From Marinirhabdus sp050859505 (lineage in GTDB: Bacteria; Bacteroidota; Bacteroidia; Flavobacteriales; Flavobacteriaceae): a stretch of DNA of 64,000 nt. Every line of letters begins with the position of its first letter. Position 1 is the stretch's first letter. The position numbers and the translations under genes were made by a program. Of the stretch, positions 40,548 through 48,494 are shown one piece after another. Below the pieces are notes generated by a model that worked only from the letters and a program-made list of their open reading frames with translations, made no database searches and was not told the origin of the DNA. Location of the stretch: NCBI RefSeq assembly GCF_050859505.1, contig NZ_CP193934.1, forward strand, positions 434,001 to 498,000, read 5' to 3'.

Positions 40548-42435
40548 GTTGTAAATATATTAAAAATGTGGTGCCTTTATTAACTTCACTTCTCACTTCT
40601 ATTTTTCCCCCCATGGCTTCTATTTGATTTCTTGTAATGAACAATCCCAAACCTCGTGAATCTTTATGTTGGTGAAAAGTCTTATACATACCAAATAGTT
40701 TTTTTCCGTAAGTCTCCAAATCTATTCCTAACCCGTTGTCTGTAACACTCAAAACAACATACTCTTTTTCATAACTTGCATCTACCTTTATTTTGGGCGA
40801 ACGATCCAGTGATTGGTATTTAATTGCATTGGTTAAAAAATTAAGAATAAGACTGTCTAAATAGGCGGGAATGGCTAAAACCTTGATGGCACTCGAAACA
40901 TTATTTTCTATATGAACAGAGTTTTCTATAATAATAGAATTAATACTTGTAATAACATTGTTTACATAATTGGACAAATTTAAAGGCGCCAGATTGACTT
41001 CGGTTTTGGTATTTAAAATGGCTACTTCGTTTAAGTTCTGCACTGTTTCTTCTAGCTGATCGACAGCGCTCTGCAAAAGGGGAAACATTTCGGTATCATT
41101 AATTTCCGGATTATCTATTTTAATTAGATCCAGCAACATTTCCAAATTACCTGAATGCGATCTTAGGTTATGAGATACAATGTGCGCGAAATTTAAAAGA
41201 CGATCATTCTGATCTTTAGTTAATTCCAATAAGTTCTTTACCTTTTCTTCAGATTTCTTGGCTTTTGAGATATCATTTATCTGAGAAACAAAATGAGTTG
41301 GCTTCCCCTCGTCATCCCGTATAACCGAAACGGTAAGTATTGTCCAGATCACTTTACCGCTTTTATGGAGATACCGCTTATCGATTGTATAATCGTCCAC
41401 TCTTCCTTGCAATGCTTCTCTTAATAAAATTTTATCTCCTTCAAGATCTTCAGGATGGGTAAAGTCTTTAAATTTTAATTGAAGGAACTCTTCTTTAGTA
41501 TATCCCAACATAGTACATAGGCTTTGGTTCACCCTTTGCCACTGCATATCGATCCCTACCATGGCCATCCCAACTCTTGAAAAATCGAACGTTTTTCGAA
41601 GTTTTTCTTCTGTAGTGGCAATTTTCTGCAAAGCTCTGGTTTTTTCATCAATATCTTGAAATAAACCATACACCCTAACACAGGTTCCCTGTTCCATTAC
41701 AGCAATCCCAATGGAACGAACCCATTTTTCACGACCTTGTTCCGTAATAATTAAAAATTCGTCATCAAACCCTTTTCCTTCAGAAATACAAGCATTAAAC
41801 AACTCGGTTATTCTATCTCGATGTGCCCCTTCTTTATAAAAGTTGATACCTGTTTCTAGACTTGGAACATACCTCTCATCAAACCCATGAATTTTTTTGG
41901 TTACGTCGCTCCAGGAAACCGTCATATCCACAAGATTAACTTCCCAGGTTCCAATAGAAGCTGCTTCATTGGTTCGGTTTAGTAAATTTTCGTTTTTTAT
42001 AGAAACAAATTCTTTGTTTTTGGTTTCTGTAATATCCTGAATAAATCCAAGTAACCATTCAGGTTCTCCGTTTGCAGTAAAACTTAACACTTCGCAGTTA
42101 TTCTCAACCCATATCCAGTTTTTACTGTTGTGTTTAATTCTGGATTCTGAAGTATATCTTTTTGAAAATGGTATAAAAAAGGGCGGTTTTAAAAAATCAA
42201 AAACCTCCTTTTCGTTTGCGTGTATTAAATTGAGGAAATCGTTAAGAGTTTTTAGTTTGAAATCTTCGGAAGTGTAACCAATAACTTCATAAAAAGAAGC
42301 ATCGAATACTACCTCTTGCGTCTGAAAGTTATATCTCCATATTCCTACCTTTAACAGCGATTGAAATTTCTCAAAAATTATGGAGTTGTCTACATTGCTA
42401 ACATTATCAAAAGCTTTGGGGCTACTTTTTTGCAT
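40534..42435 (-). CDS. PAS-domain sensor histidine kinase
   Basis: 633 residues, no membrane span or signal peptide, so cytosolic. Three PAS/PAC modules at about 20-140, 145-270 and 275-390 (each ending in an FxQDITE / FQDIDEK / QINDISK segment), then the H-box FAHIVSHNLRSHSGN with H422 and an HATPase domain (NAIKY, DNGLGIDLETYGKKLFGM, RGLGLFITRN, GTTFLIYL). H-box of the HNLR type is common in Bacteroidetes light/redox-type PAS kinases. Phosphorylates the overlapping receiver gene product. Ligand of the PAS domains unknown. Confidence 0.92.
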   Translation of the reverse strand: MQKSSPKAFDNVSNVDNSIIFEKFQSLLKVGIWRYNFQTQEVVFDASFYEVIGYTSEDFKLKTLNDFLNLIHANEKEVFDFLKPPFFIPFSKRYTSESRIKHNSKNWIWVENNCEVLSFTANGEPEWLLGFIQDITETKNKEFVSIKNENLLNRTNEAASIGTWEVNLVDMTVSWSDVTKKIHGFDERYVPSLETGINFYKEGAHRDRITELFNACISEGKGFDDEFLIITEQGREKWVRSIGIAVMEQGTCVRVYGLFQDIDEKTRALQKIATTEEKLRKTFDFSRVGMAMVGIDMQWQRVNQSLCTMLGYTKEEFLQLKFKDFTHPEDLEGDKILLREALQGRVDDYTIDKRYLHKSGKVIWTILTVSVIRDDEGKPTHFVSQINDISKAKKSEEKVKNLLELTKDQNDRLLNFAHIVSHNLRSHSGNLEMLLDLIKIDNPEINDTEMFPLLQSAVDQLEETVQNLNEVAILNTKTEVNLAPLNLSNYVNNVITSINSIIIENSVHIENNVSSAIKVLAIPAYLDSLILNFLTNAIKYQSLDRSPKIKVDASYEKEYVVLSVTDNGLGIDLETYGKKLFGMYKTFHQHKDSRGLGLFITRNQIEAMGGKIEVRSEVNKGTTFLIYLQHEKN

Positions 42436-42906
42436 TCATTGGGGATTGTAGGTAAAAACGTAAAAATATCCAATCTGCTTTAATCATATCTTAAATTCAA
42501 GCCAATAGTGCCATGTTAAATCATAAATTTAGACACATTTATCTTAACACTACGCTCTTATAAATTTCAAAATTACAAGAGCATCTGTATGTTGGACAAT
42601 TATTTAAAGTCATCAAAATGGGTTTTCGGCTAAGCAAACACCTATCACTATAAGTAACATTTCCAGATTTATTCTTTTTGTGAAGTTGACAAACAAGGGA
42701 CACAAACGCCTTAAAACAAAAAGTATTCAACTATTTGTTTACATAACTTCTTATAATTCTTATTCGAAATTAAAATCTAACTAAAAACTATCAATGAATT
42801 CATCCAAACTTCTATTCTCATAGAATTCATAGATGCACATTATGTTTTAATAAACTAATTTTGAGGTAGTTAAAATAACTATGTCACTAATCTTAAAATC
42901 TCAATT
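42436..42906. other. 470-base non-coding gap
   Basis: No convincing gene. Open frames here are short and lack start context. A plus-strand frame ending at about 42647 (EHLYVGQLFKVIKMGF..) looks protein-like but is only about 29 codons between stops and may be a fossil. The right end carries the promoter of the DUF1573 gene (TAATTTTG, 42856-42863). Confidence 0.6.
42856..42863 (+). promoter_or_regulatory. -7 promoter element of the DUF1573 gene
   Basis: TAATTTTG, a perfect TAnnTTTG, 43 bases before ATG 42907. The -33 element is not clear. Confidence 0.5.
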
Positions 42907-43287
42907 ATGAAATATTTTCTATTACTTTTTATGATGGTATCCTTCACGCACATGTCAAACGCTCAAATTGTCGGAACCTGGAAGGCAAAGATCACATTCG
43001 AAAATCCATCTGTCGATCTAGGCGTTATTAAAAAAGGAACCATGGAAGAAGTTACTTTACCTTTTATTAATGATGGTACGGAACCCTTAGTAATTAAAGG
43101 ATACAAAAGTAGTTCGAAAGCTATAGTTATTACTTTTCCTAAAGAACCTATTAAACCAGGAGAGAAGTCCAAAATAATATTGAAATACAATGCTGGTACA
43201 GCTGGTGATATTAAAGAAAAAATTAGGCTCGCAACCAATGCTCAGAAAAAACCTATACTATTAAATGTTTCTGGAGTGGTGAAATAA
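42907..43287 (+). CDS. DUF1573 family exported protein
   Basis: 126 residues. Signal peptide 1-21 (FLLLFMMVSFTHMSNAQ). The mature part is one DUF1573/ASH-like beta-sandwich: VDLGVIKKGTMEEVTLPFINDGTEPLVIKGYKSS, then PGEKSKIILKYNAG and a closing LNVSGVV strand. Such domains bind other proteins and are common in Bacteroidetes envelopes. The usual family opening FxFGxIxxG is present in slightly altered form. Ends before a terminator at 43320-43346. Confidence 0.87.
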   Translation: MKYFLLLFMMVSFTHMSNAQIVGTWKAKITFENPSVDLGVIKKGTMEEVTLPFINDGTEPLVIKGYKSSSKAIVITFPKEPIKPGEKSKIILKYNAGTAGDIKEKIRLATNAQKKPILLNVSGVVK

Positions 43288-43319
43288 AAAAAGGATTTTA
43301 AAAAGAATCTAAACAAAGT

Positions 43320-43347
43320 AACCCAGCTTGCTATAGGTTGGGTTTTG
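43320..43347 (+). terminator. Terminator of the DUF1573 gene
   Basis: AACCCA (43320-43325) pairs with TGGGTT (43339-43344) across a 13-base loop, followed by a short T run. Confidence 0.65.
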
Positions 43348-43350
43348 CAT

Positions 43351-43385
43351 TAAACAAAAAAAGCCCATCAGCCACAGGCTGATAA
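43351..43385 (-). terminator. Terminator downstream of tRNA-Asp
   Basis: On the minus strand ATCAGCC-TGT-GGCTGAT (43367-43383) followed by GGGC and seven T residues (A run on the plus strand at 43356-43362). Confidence 0.75.
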
Positions 43386-43400
43386 AGCTTCTCATCGGTT

Positions 43401-43517
43401 TGTCATTCCGTATTTAGTACGGAACTAAACCACAAGCCACATTTAAGTGACTCAACACAACATTGTTTTGTCATAGCGCACTTGTTGCGCTATGTCATTC
43501 CGCACTTGTTACGGAAT
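43401..43517. repeat. Cluster of three REP-like hairpins
   Basis: TTCCGTA-TTTAG-TACGGAA (43406-43424), CATAGCGCA-CTTGT-TGCGCTATG (43472-43494) and ATTCCG-CACTTGTTA-CGGAAT (43497-43517). All have perfect arms, each is tied to a TGTCAT motif, and two share the loop CTTGT. They lie between the tRNA-Asp gene and its terminator, so they would be part of the tRNA primary transcript. Confidence 0.8.
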
Positions 43518-43519
43518 TG

Positions 43520-43593
43520 CGGTCTGGACGAGACTCGAACTCGCGACCCCCTGCGTGACAGGCAGGTATTCTAACCAACTGAACTACCAGACC
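43520..43593 (-). tRNA. tRNA-Asp (anticodon GTC)
   Basis: 74 bases on the minus strand. Acceptor GGTCTGG pairs with CCAGACC plus discriminator G; D-arm TAGTTCAGTTGGTTAGAATA; anticodon loop CTGTCAC with GTC; T-arm TCGCGAGTTCGAGTCTCG. CCA not encoded. Transcribed leftwards through the hairpin cluster. Confidence 0.95.
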
Positions 43594-43742
43594 GTGCTAC
43601 TATTTTAGAGACTTTAAAAGCTTGTCTTTACTCCTATTGCTAGAAGCGAGTGCAAATATACACCGTGTTTTTATTCCCGCAAATTTTTTGTTCAAAAAAA
43701 TGAACTTTTTTTTCTGATTGCAAATCCCTTTTCAAATTCCTA

Positions 43743-44672
43743 TCACCCAAACTTCTGACGCTCCACGAGATAGGTAGTCAATATCTTATTAAAACCCGCA
43801 TTAATATCTGCCTGTACATACTTAATTCGGTATTGGCCGCACTTTAATTTTAAAGCATCGAAGTATTCTTTCACAGCTTCTTCATAAGTTTCCTTTATAG
43901 TATCTGCATATAAATTAATATGTTCCCCTGTTTCCACATCTACAAAGCGTTTCGGCCGATTGTTAAAATCGAATTCCAACTCCTTGCTTTTATCAAAGGT
44001 GTGGAACAATACTACCTCATGTTTATTGTACTTTAAATGCTGTAACGCTTCAAACAATTGCTCTTCTTCGGCATCACTTTGAAACATATCGGTAAACAAA
44101 AATACTAGGCTTCTACGTTTTAACTTTTCAGCAATTAAATGTAGGTGAGTGTATGTTTTGGTTTGCACTTCCTTACGTGCTTGTGACAGTGCAGTATTAA
44201 GATGCTGCAAAAGCATGTGATGGTGACGCTCGCTACCTTTTTCGTTGGAATAGAATTCATACGCATCACTATAAATACTCATCCCCACGGCATCTCGCTG
44301 ACGTTTCAGCAAGTTCATTATCGCCGCACTCGCTAACACCGAAAATCCGATTTTATTCAACGAATTAATGTTGAAATCCTTCAACTTCGGGTAATGCATC
44401 GAGCTGCTGTTGTCCAGAATTAAATGGCAACGCAGGTTGGTTTCTTCCTCGTAACGTTTGGTGTAGAGTTTATCGGTTTTGGCGTAGAGCTTCCAATCTA
44501 TATGTTTGGTACTTTCCCCATTGTTATAGATTTTATGCTCGGCAAATTCCGCAGAAAAACCATGAAACGGACTCTTATGCAACCCAGAAATGAATCCTTC
44601 TACCACTTGTGTGGCGAGGAGTTCCAGGTTTTTAAAGCCAGTAATCTCGTTTATTTGTTTTTCTATATCCAT
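43743..44672 (-). CDS. DUF58 family protein
   Basis: 309 residues. Contains the DUF58 core GFSAEFAEHKIYNNGESTKHIDWKLYAKTDKLYTKRYEEE and a von Willebrand A-like segment beginning LILDNSSSMHYP (MIDAS DxSxS). In other bacteria DUF58 proteins work with MoxR AAA ATPases and batA/batB-type VWA proteins in envelope stress or protein maturation; no MoxR gene is in this window (family knowledge). Soluble, without membrane spans. Preceded by an 85-base inverted repeat. Confidence 0.88.
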   Translation of the reverse strand: MDIEKQINEITGFKNLELLATQVVEGFISGLHKSPFHGFSAEFAEHKIYNNGESTKHIDWKLYAKTDKLYTKRYEEETNLRCHLILDNSSSMHYPKLKDFNINSLNKIGFSVLASAAIMNLLKRQRDAVGMSIYSDAYEFYSNEKGSERHHHMLLQHLNTALSQARKEVQTKTYTHLHLIAEKLKRRSLVFLFTDMFQSDAEEEQLFEALQHLKYNKHEVVLFHTFDKSKELEFDFNNRPKRFVDVETGEHINLYADTIKETYEEAVKEYFDALKLKCGQYRIKYVQADINAGFNKILTTYLVERQKFG

Positions 44673-44684
44673 CCATCCTCACCC

Positions 44685-44740
44685 CCAACCCCTCTGCCTT
44701 CCTCTCGTTGCACTCGTCGGAGGCAAGAAAGGAGAGGGGA
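44685..44740. repeat. Inverted repeat between clpP and the DUF58 gene
   Basis: CACCCCCAACCCCTCTGCCTT on the left and AAGGAGAGGGG on the right, with an inner CTCGTTGCACTCGTCGGAG segment. The CCCCTCT/AGAGGGG arms make a stable GC-rich hairpin. It can serve as the clpP terminator. Confidence 0.65.
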
Positions 44741-44756
44741 GCGAGCGCATGATTTA

Positions 44757-45308
44757 TTATTTTAGTATTCCATCTACAATCCCGTACTTCACGCTCTCTT
44801 TGGCGTCCATCCAGTGATCTCTCTGGAAGTCTTTCATTACTTTATCGAAATCCTGACCACAGTTATCGGCTAAGATTCTTGCTGAAAGTTCTTTCGTCTT
44901 TAAAATTTCTTGTGCCGTAATTTCAATATCACTCGCCGGACCTCTCGCGCCTCCACTTGGTTGGTGAATCATCACCCGCGCATTTGGCTGAATAAAACGA
45001 CGTCCCTTTTCACCTACCGAAAGTAGAATACTTCCCATACTAGCCGCAAGACCCGTACAGATGGTAGAAACTGGGCTCTTAATTTGCTTGATGGTATCAT
45101 ACATACTAAAACCAGAAGTTACATAACCCCCTGGACTGTTAATGTACAATTTTATCTCCTCGTGATTAATACTGTCTAAATACATTAGCCTGTCAACAAT
45201 ATGTCTCGCTGTTTTATCGTCCACCTGTCCCCAAAGGAATATGGTACGGTTCTCCAACTGTTGTTGCTCTATTTTATCCTGTACTTTTTGTTTTTTATCG
45301 GTGCTCAT
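44757..45308 (-). CDS. clpP: ClpP-family protease subunit
   Basis: 183 residues from ATG 45308 (MSTDKKQKVQDKI). A longer frame extends upstream through a dispersed repeat (45329-45348) and is not the real start. Catalytic triad visible: S90 in GLAASMGS, H115 in VMIHQPSGG, D164 in FQRDHWMDAKE. It forms the tetradecameric protease with Clp ATPases. No tig or clpX neighbour is present, and length is at the short end, so it may be the second ClpP of the genome rather than the tig-clpP-clpX copy. Confidence 0.88.
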   Translation of the reverse strand: MSTDKKQKVQDKIEQQQLENRTIFLWGQVDDKTARHIVDRLMYLDSINHEEIKLYINSPGGYVTSGFSMYDTIKQIKSPVSTICTGLAASMGSILLSVGEKGRRFIQPNARVMIHQPSGGARGPASDIEITAQEILKTKELSARILADNCGQDFDKVMKDFQRDHWMDAKESVKYGIVDGILK

Positions 45309-45328
45309 CTTTTTTTTACAAAGTCTCC

Positions 45329-45348
45329 TCGAGCGCAGTCGAGAGGTT
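45329..45348. repeat. Dispersed GAGCGCAGTCGA repeat before clpP
   Basis: TCGAGCGCAGTCGAGAGGTT, identical over 20 bases to the copy inside mvaD (4556-4575). A second partial copy, CTCGAGCGCTGC, lies at about 45378-45389. The sequence forms the 5' leader of clpP. Confidence 0.75.
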
Positions 45349-45469
45349 AGTGAATTGTCCTTAACTATAAAAGAGTTCTCGAGCGCTGCACTACCTATCT
45401 TCAAAATTATAAATTATAATTTTTCAAATAATGCTCGAACGGACAATTTTAATACAACTGAAAAATAGA

Positions 45470-45496
45470 AAAGGCTTGACAAACTGCCAAGCCTTT
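45470..45496 (-). terminator. Terminator of trxA
   Basis: AAAGGCTTG and CAAGCCTTT arms with an ACAAACTGC loop, 20 bases after the trxA stop on the minus strand. Confidence 0.75.
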
Positions 45497-45516
45497 ATCC
45501 TTTTATTTACAGAAAC

Positions 45517-45837
45517 TTAATTCAACAATCCGTCGATGGCTTCTGCGTATACGTTTTTAGGAGCAACACCTACCTGGCGTCCTACTAATTCTCCGTTGTT
45601 AAATATCAAAACAGTTGGAATGTTACGTACTCCGTATTTCGCTGCAAACTCTTGGTTGGCATCTACGTCTACTTTTCCTACTACCGCCTTTCCATCGTAG
45701 TCTTTGCTCAACTCGTCTATTACAGGTCCTACCATACGGCAAGGTCCACACCAAGCTGCCCAAAAATCTACCACTACGGGCTTATCACTTTTTAATACTG
45801 TTTCTTCAAATGTCGCGTCTGTTATCTCTAAAGCCAT
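45517..45837 (-). CDS. trxA: Thioredoxin
   Basis: 106 residues from ATG 45837 (MALEITDATFEETVL). Active site WCGPC (C30, C33), cis-proline region NIPTVLIF, and normal length. General cytoplasmic dithiol reductant. The promoter -7 box TATTTTTG lies at 45942-45949, giving a leader of about 100 bases that carries a perfect hairpin (45855-45874) close to the start codon. The longer open frame upstream passes through that hairpin and is not used. Confidence 0.95.
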   Translation of the reverse strand: MALEITDATFEETVLKSDKPVVVDFWAAWCGPCRMVGPVIDELSKDYDGKAVVGKVDVDANQEFAAKYGVRNIPTVLIFNNGELVGRQVGVAPKNVYAEAIDGLLN

Positions 45838-45854
45838 GTTGTTTAATTTTTTTC

Positions 45855-45874
45855 GTTCCCGTGAAGACGGGAAC
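45855..45874. repeat. Hairpin repeat in the trxA leader
   Basis: GTTCCCGT-GAAG-ACGGGAAC, perfect 8-base arms and a GAAG loop, 17 bases upstream of the trxA ATG. Same size and loop as the hairpin at 17727-17746 before the PhnA gene. Confidence 0.7.
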
Positions 45875-45941
45875 CTCAATTACTATTATTATTTATATCT
45901 CCAAAAAAGGAAATCAAGTTGTACTTCTTTTAATTACTGCA

Positions 45942-45949
45942 CAAAAATA
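45942..45949 (-). promoter_or_regulatory. -7 promoter element of trxA
   Basis: Minus-strand TATTTTTG (TAnnTTTG), about 105 bases before ATG 45837. No clear -33 element at the usual spacing. Confidence 0.45.
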
Positions 45950-46012
45950 GTCAAAAAGTATTTCAAACCATATGGGCTTAACATTAGTTTAGGTGATGTA
46001 CCTATTTGGGAA

Positions 46013-46184
46013 GTTGATAGCCAATATTTTGTCACTTTGGCGAGCTTGCCCAACTGCCTTTAGGCGGGCTGCTGCAGAAAAAGCAGCACCGGGCTTTCGG
46101 CTATATCTTTTTTGACAAAATCAACATTTGTTAGAACACTTCGATACTTCGTCAAGCTCAGTAAAAGCTAAACTCAGTGTGACA
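46013..46184. repeat. Palindromic element and dispersed repeat in the trxA-bestrophin gap
   Basis: GTTGAT (46013-46018) and ATTTTGTCA (46026-46034) are matched by TGACAAAAT (46113-46121) and ATCAAC (46120-46125) on the right, around an inner hairpin GCTGCT-GCAGAAAA-AGCAGC. Right of it, 46138-46184 is a TTCGTCAAGCTCAG-type dispersed repeat. No gene in 45838-46284. Confidence 0.55.
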
Positions 46185-46284
46185 ATTTCTTACACTACCA
46201 AAAAAGGATGCCGCCTCAATCCCTGCCCGAGTCATCCATCACAATATTATTATTAGTAACTTTATCTCAACCAACACGTATTAT

Positions 46285-47271
46285 ATGTATACCAAACGTA
46301 ACTACGGCTTTTTTATGACCCTCAACTGGTCTAAAAAACCCATGCTCCTAGGATTTCTGTATGCCGCAGTACTTTTCTCACTGTTTTACTTTATTAAAAT
46401 CCGATTCTATTTACCCTGGCAACCGCTCGGTCTTATAGGTATTGCCGTAGCATTCTATCTGGGTTTTAAAAACAATAGTTCCTACGATCGTACCTGGGAA
46501 GCCCGGAAAATATGGGGTAGCATGGTAAACAACAGCCGAACCTTTGGTGCCGCTGTGGTTTCTTTTGTGCAAGGAGCCAACGAAGCCGAAATAAAAAAAG
46601 AACTCCTCTACCGCCACATTGCCTGGCTCACCGCCCTTCGCCATCAAATGCGATTGAGCCGTCCCTGGGAACATACCGAAGAACGTATCAACAAATTATA
46701 CGCACCCACCGTTTCCGAAGATTATGAAAAAACCCTGCAAAAAGAATTAGCCGAATTCTTAAGCCCTGCCGAAATACAATCGCTGTCAACCTATTCCAAT
46801 ATGGCGACGCAAATTTTGAGAAACCAATCCAAACGCCTGCAGGAATTACGCGATGCCGACTTGTACGAAGATTTTCGCCATATGGAATTTCATCACCTCA
46901 TCCAGACCTTTTACGAGGACCAAGGCAAAAGCGAACGGATTAAAAACTTCCCTTTTCCAAGGCAATATGCCTCTACCGCCTATTGGCTCACCATTGTATT
47001 TTGTGCTTTTGTACCCTTCGGACTTTTAGAAATATTTAATACTACCATGGGCTGGATGTACTGGCTAGGTCCTGTGATTACCGCCATCATTATCTGGGTG
47101 TTCTTTCTCATGGAAAAGATAGGCGACTATAGCGAAAACCCCTTTGAAGGCACTTACAACGATGTCCCCATCACCGCCATTGCCCGAGGCATAGAAATAG
47201 ACCTGCGCGAAATGATAGACGACACCAACATCCCAAAACCTACAGAGACGGTGAATGGGTTTTTGATGTGA
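46285..47271 (+). CDS. Bestrophin-family anion channel protein
   Basis: 328 residues. N-terminal MYTKRNYGFFMTLNWSKKPML, membrane spans near 22-38, 45-60, 230-250 and 260-278, and the conserved PLGLIGIAVAFYLGFKNNSSYDRTWEARKIWG block that defines UPF0187/bestrophin, plus GDYSENPFEGTYNDVPITAIARGIEIDLREM near the C-terminus. Forms pentameric chloride-type channels in other bacteria. Its stop faces the R-M operon end with 15 bases between. Confidence 0.92.
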   Translation: MYTKRNYGFFMTLNWSKKPMLLGFLYAAVLFSLFYFIKIRFYLPWQPLGLIGIAVAFYLGFKNNSSYDRTWEARKIWGSMVNNSRTFGAAVVSFVQGANEAEIKKELLYRHIAWLTALRHQMRLSRPWEHTEERINKLYAPTVSEDYEKTLQKELAEFLSPAEIQSLSTYSNMATQILRNQSKRLQELRDADLYEDFRHMEFHHLIQTFYEDQGKSERIKNFPFPRQYASTAYWLTIVFCAFVPFGLLEIFNTTMGWMYWLGPVITAIIIWVFFLMEKIGDYSENPFEGTYNDVPITAIARGIEIDLREMIDDTNIPKPTETVNGFLM

Positions 47272-47286
47272 TTGGGATTAATGAAA

Positions 47287-47523
47287 TTAAACCAACTGAT
47301 TAGTCAGGTAATCATCTAAATCCAATTCATTTGAAAAGTCTAATTTAGGTTCAATCCCAAACTGAAAAAACCGAATAAGATCAATCAACTTAGTGAATAG
47401 TCTGAAATGGTTTCCCTCGTAATTATAGACGTAAACCATTTTATCGATATTCTTTATAAAGATAGTCTCTATTGTTCTATTTGGTCTTAGATAATGAGTG
47501 TCGATTTGATTGATTATGTTCAT
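47287..47523 (-). CDS. Small acidic protein, last gene of the HaeIII-type R-M operon
   Basis: 78 residues, beginning MNIINQIDTHYL. Cytoplasmic; hydrophobic/aromatic centre (VYVYNYEGNHFRLFTKL) and an acidic tail with DLDDYL. No family I recognise. It starts eight bases after the restriction endonuclease stop on the same strand, and its own stop is followed closely by the convergent bestrophin stop, so it is the fourth gene of a tight operon. It could be an inhibitor, an assembly factor or a passenger; nothing in the sequence decides this. Confidence 0.6.
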   Translation of the reverse strand: MNIINQIDTHYLRPNRTIETIFIKNIDKMVYVYNYEGNHFRLFTKLIDLIRFFQFGIEPKLDFSNELDLDDYLTNQLV

Positions 47524-47531
47524 CTTAGGTG

Positions 47532-48491
47532 CTAATAAATAAACTTATGCGTCTTAAATAATGTTTGTGGAGCGCTAACTAAATTAATATCGAATTTTAA
47601 CGATGGCTCTACTCTAGAACTTGCGTTATGAATTCTAAACGAAATCTGCCAACCTTCATTTAACGAAACTAATAAGGTAGTTTTTGAATTTTCTTGATAA
47701 ACTATTTCAATCAACCTTGATGGTAGTTTTAGTTTTGGAATTTTAGCTTTTGGTTTTTCTTTTTCAAACGGTAAATTTAATGTTCCGTGCAAGTTGTAAC
47801 CCTGAACTTCTACCTGCTTTTTTCCTTTTATAACTTTATAAAAATCTTGATTTCCTATTAAATATTGAACTAGATTTTCAGCCACGATATTAGGATTTTC
47901 TTTATCAAGTCTTAAAAGCTCCTTTCTAAACGCATTTAATACAGGTACATAAACAATTTCGTGCATATCTTCTATCGAACTCCATAAAGTTGCCTTGTTT
48001 TTTGCACGAATAGCAGTCAACTCGTCAAATATTGGTTTTATTTCTTGGAAATATGTACTTGAGCAAGAAACGCCTAACCACTTTTCTCCGAAATTTATTT
48101 TCTGAGATAATCTTGAATGTTTTACAGCCTTATGATTATTCTTAGCAGAAATTCCAATTTCCCATTTTTGCAAAGCACGAATAGTAAGGATATCCCTAAC
48201 ATCTCCCGCTTGACCAGCTTGGTCACTCATAATTTCTAATTGTAATACATCTTTACTACTAATTCCAAACCTTAATCTTGGTTCAATATCCATTAAAAAA
48301 TTTATTGCAGAACTAGCTGTGATTACATAAGATTGTTGTTCATCAACATTAAAGGAATCAAAACATGCTTTAGCAGTTTCGTATGGATCATTTTTTGTTA
48401 TCGAAACATTTGTCATTACCTTCAGCTTTTCAAAGAATTCAAAGAGCAGGGCATATTCAAATGCCTTTCCATTTTTTGTTTGGCTTGCCAT
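47532..48491 (-). CDS. HaeIII-type type II restriction endonuclease (GGCC)
   Basis: 319 residues, close to the length of HaeIII. The core GDVRDILTIRALQKWEIGISAKNNHKAVKHSRLS (starting at residue 96) has the acidic residues D97/D100 and the E111..K117 pair expected of a PD-(D/E)xK-type site and resembles the HaeIII family. Cuts double-stranded DNA at GGCC if the cognate methyltransferase assignment holds. Begins three bases after the methyltransferase stop, so expression is delayed behind methylation. Family assignment comes from the partner methyltransferase plus this core. Confidence 0.85.
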   Translation of the reverse strand: MASQTKNGKAFEYALLFEFFEKLKVMTNVSITKNDPYETAKACFDSFNVDEQQSYVITASSAINFLMDIEPRLRFGISSKDVLQLEIMSDQAGQAGDVRDILTIRALQKWEIGISAKNNHKAVKHSRLSQKINFGEKWLGVSCSSTYFQEIKPIFDELTAIRAKNKATLWSSIEDMHEIVYVPVLNAFRKELLRLDKENPNIVAENLVQYLIGNQDFYKVIKGKKQVEVQGYNLHGTLNLPFEKEKPKAKIPKLKLPSRLIEIVYQENSKTTLLVSLNEGWQISFRIHNASSRVEPSLKFDINLVSAPQTLFKTHKFIY

Positions 48492-48494
48492 ATT

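Noticed and set aside
42560..42647. Protein-like plus-strand string ending ..KMGFRLSKHLSL before a stop
   Set aside because: Only about 29 codons between stops with no start; could be a gene fossil but I could not tie it to a family.
42539..42730. 63-codon minus-strand open frame in the gap before the DUF1573 gene
   Set aside because: No start context or promoter in the right place, odd cysteine-rich composition and no recognisable family; the gap is better treated as non-coding.
45309..45404. Longer N-terminus for ClpP
   Set aside because: The extra 32 residues are translated from the dispersed repeat at 45329-45348 and an Arg-rich stretch; the ATG at 45308 gives a normal ClpP start.
46400..46680. 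Antisense open frame under the bestrophin gene
   Set aside because: Shadow of the real gene; no start signal or family match.
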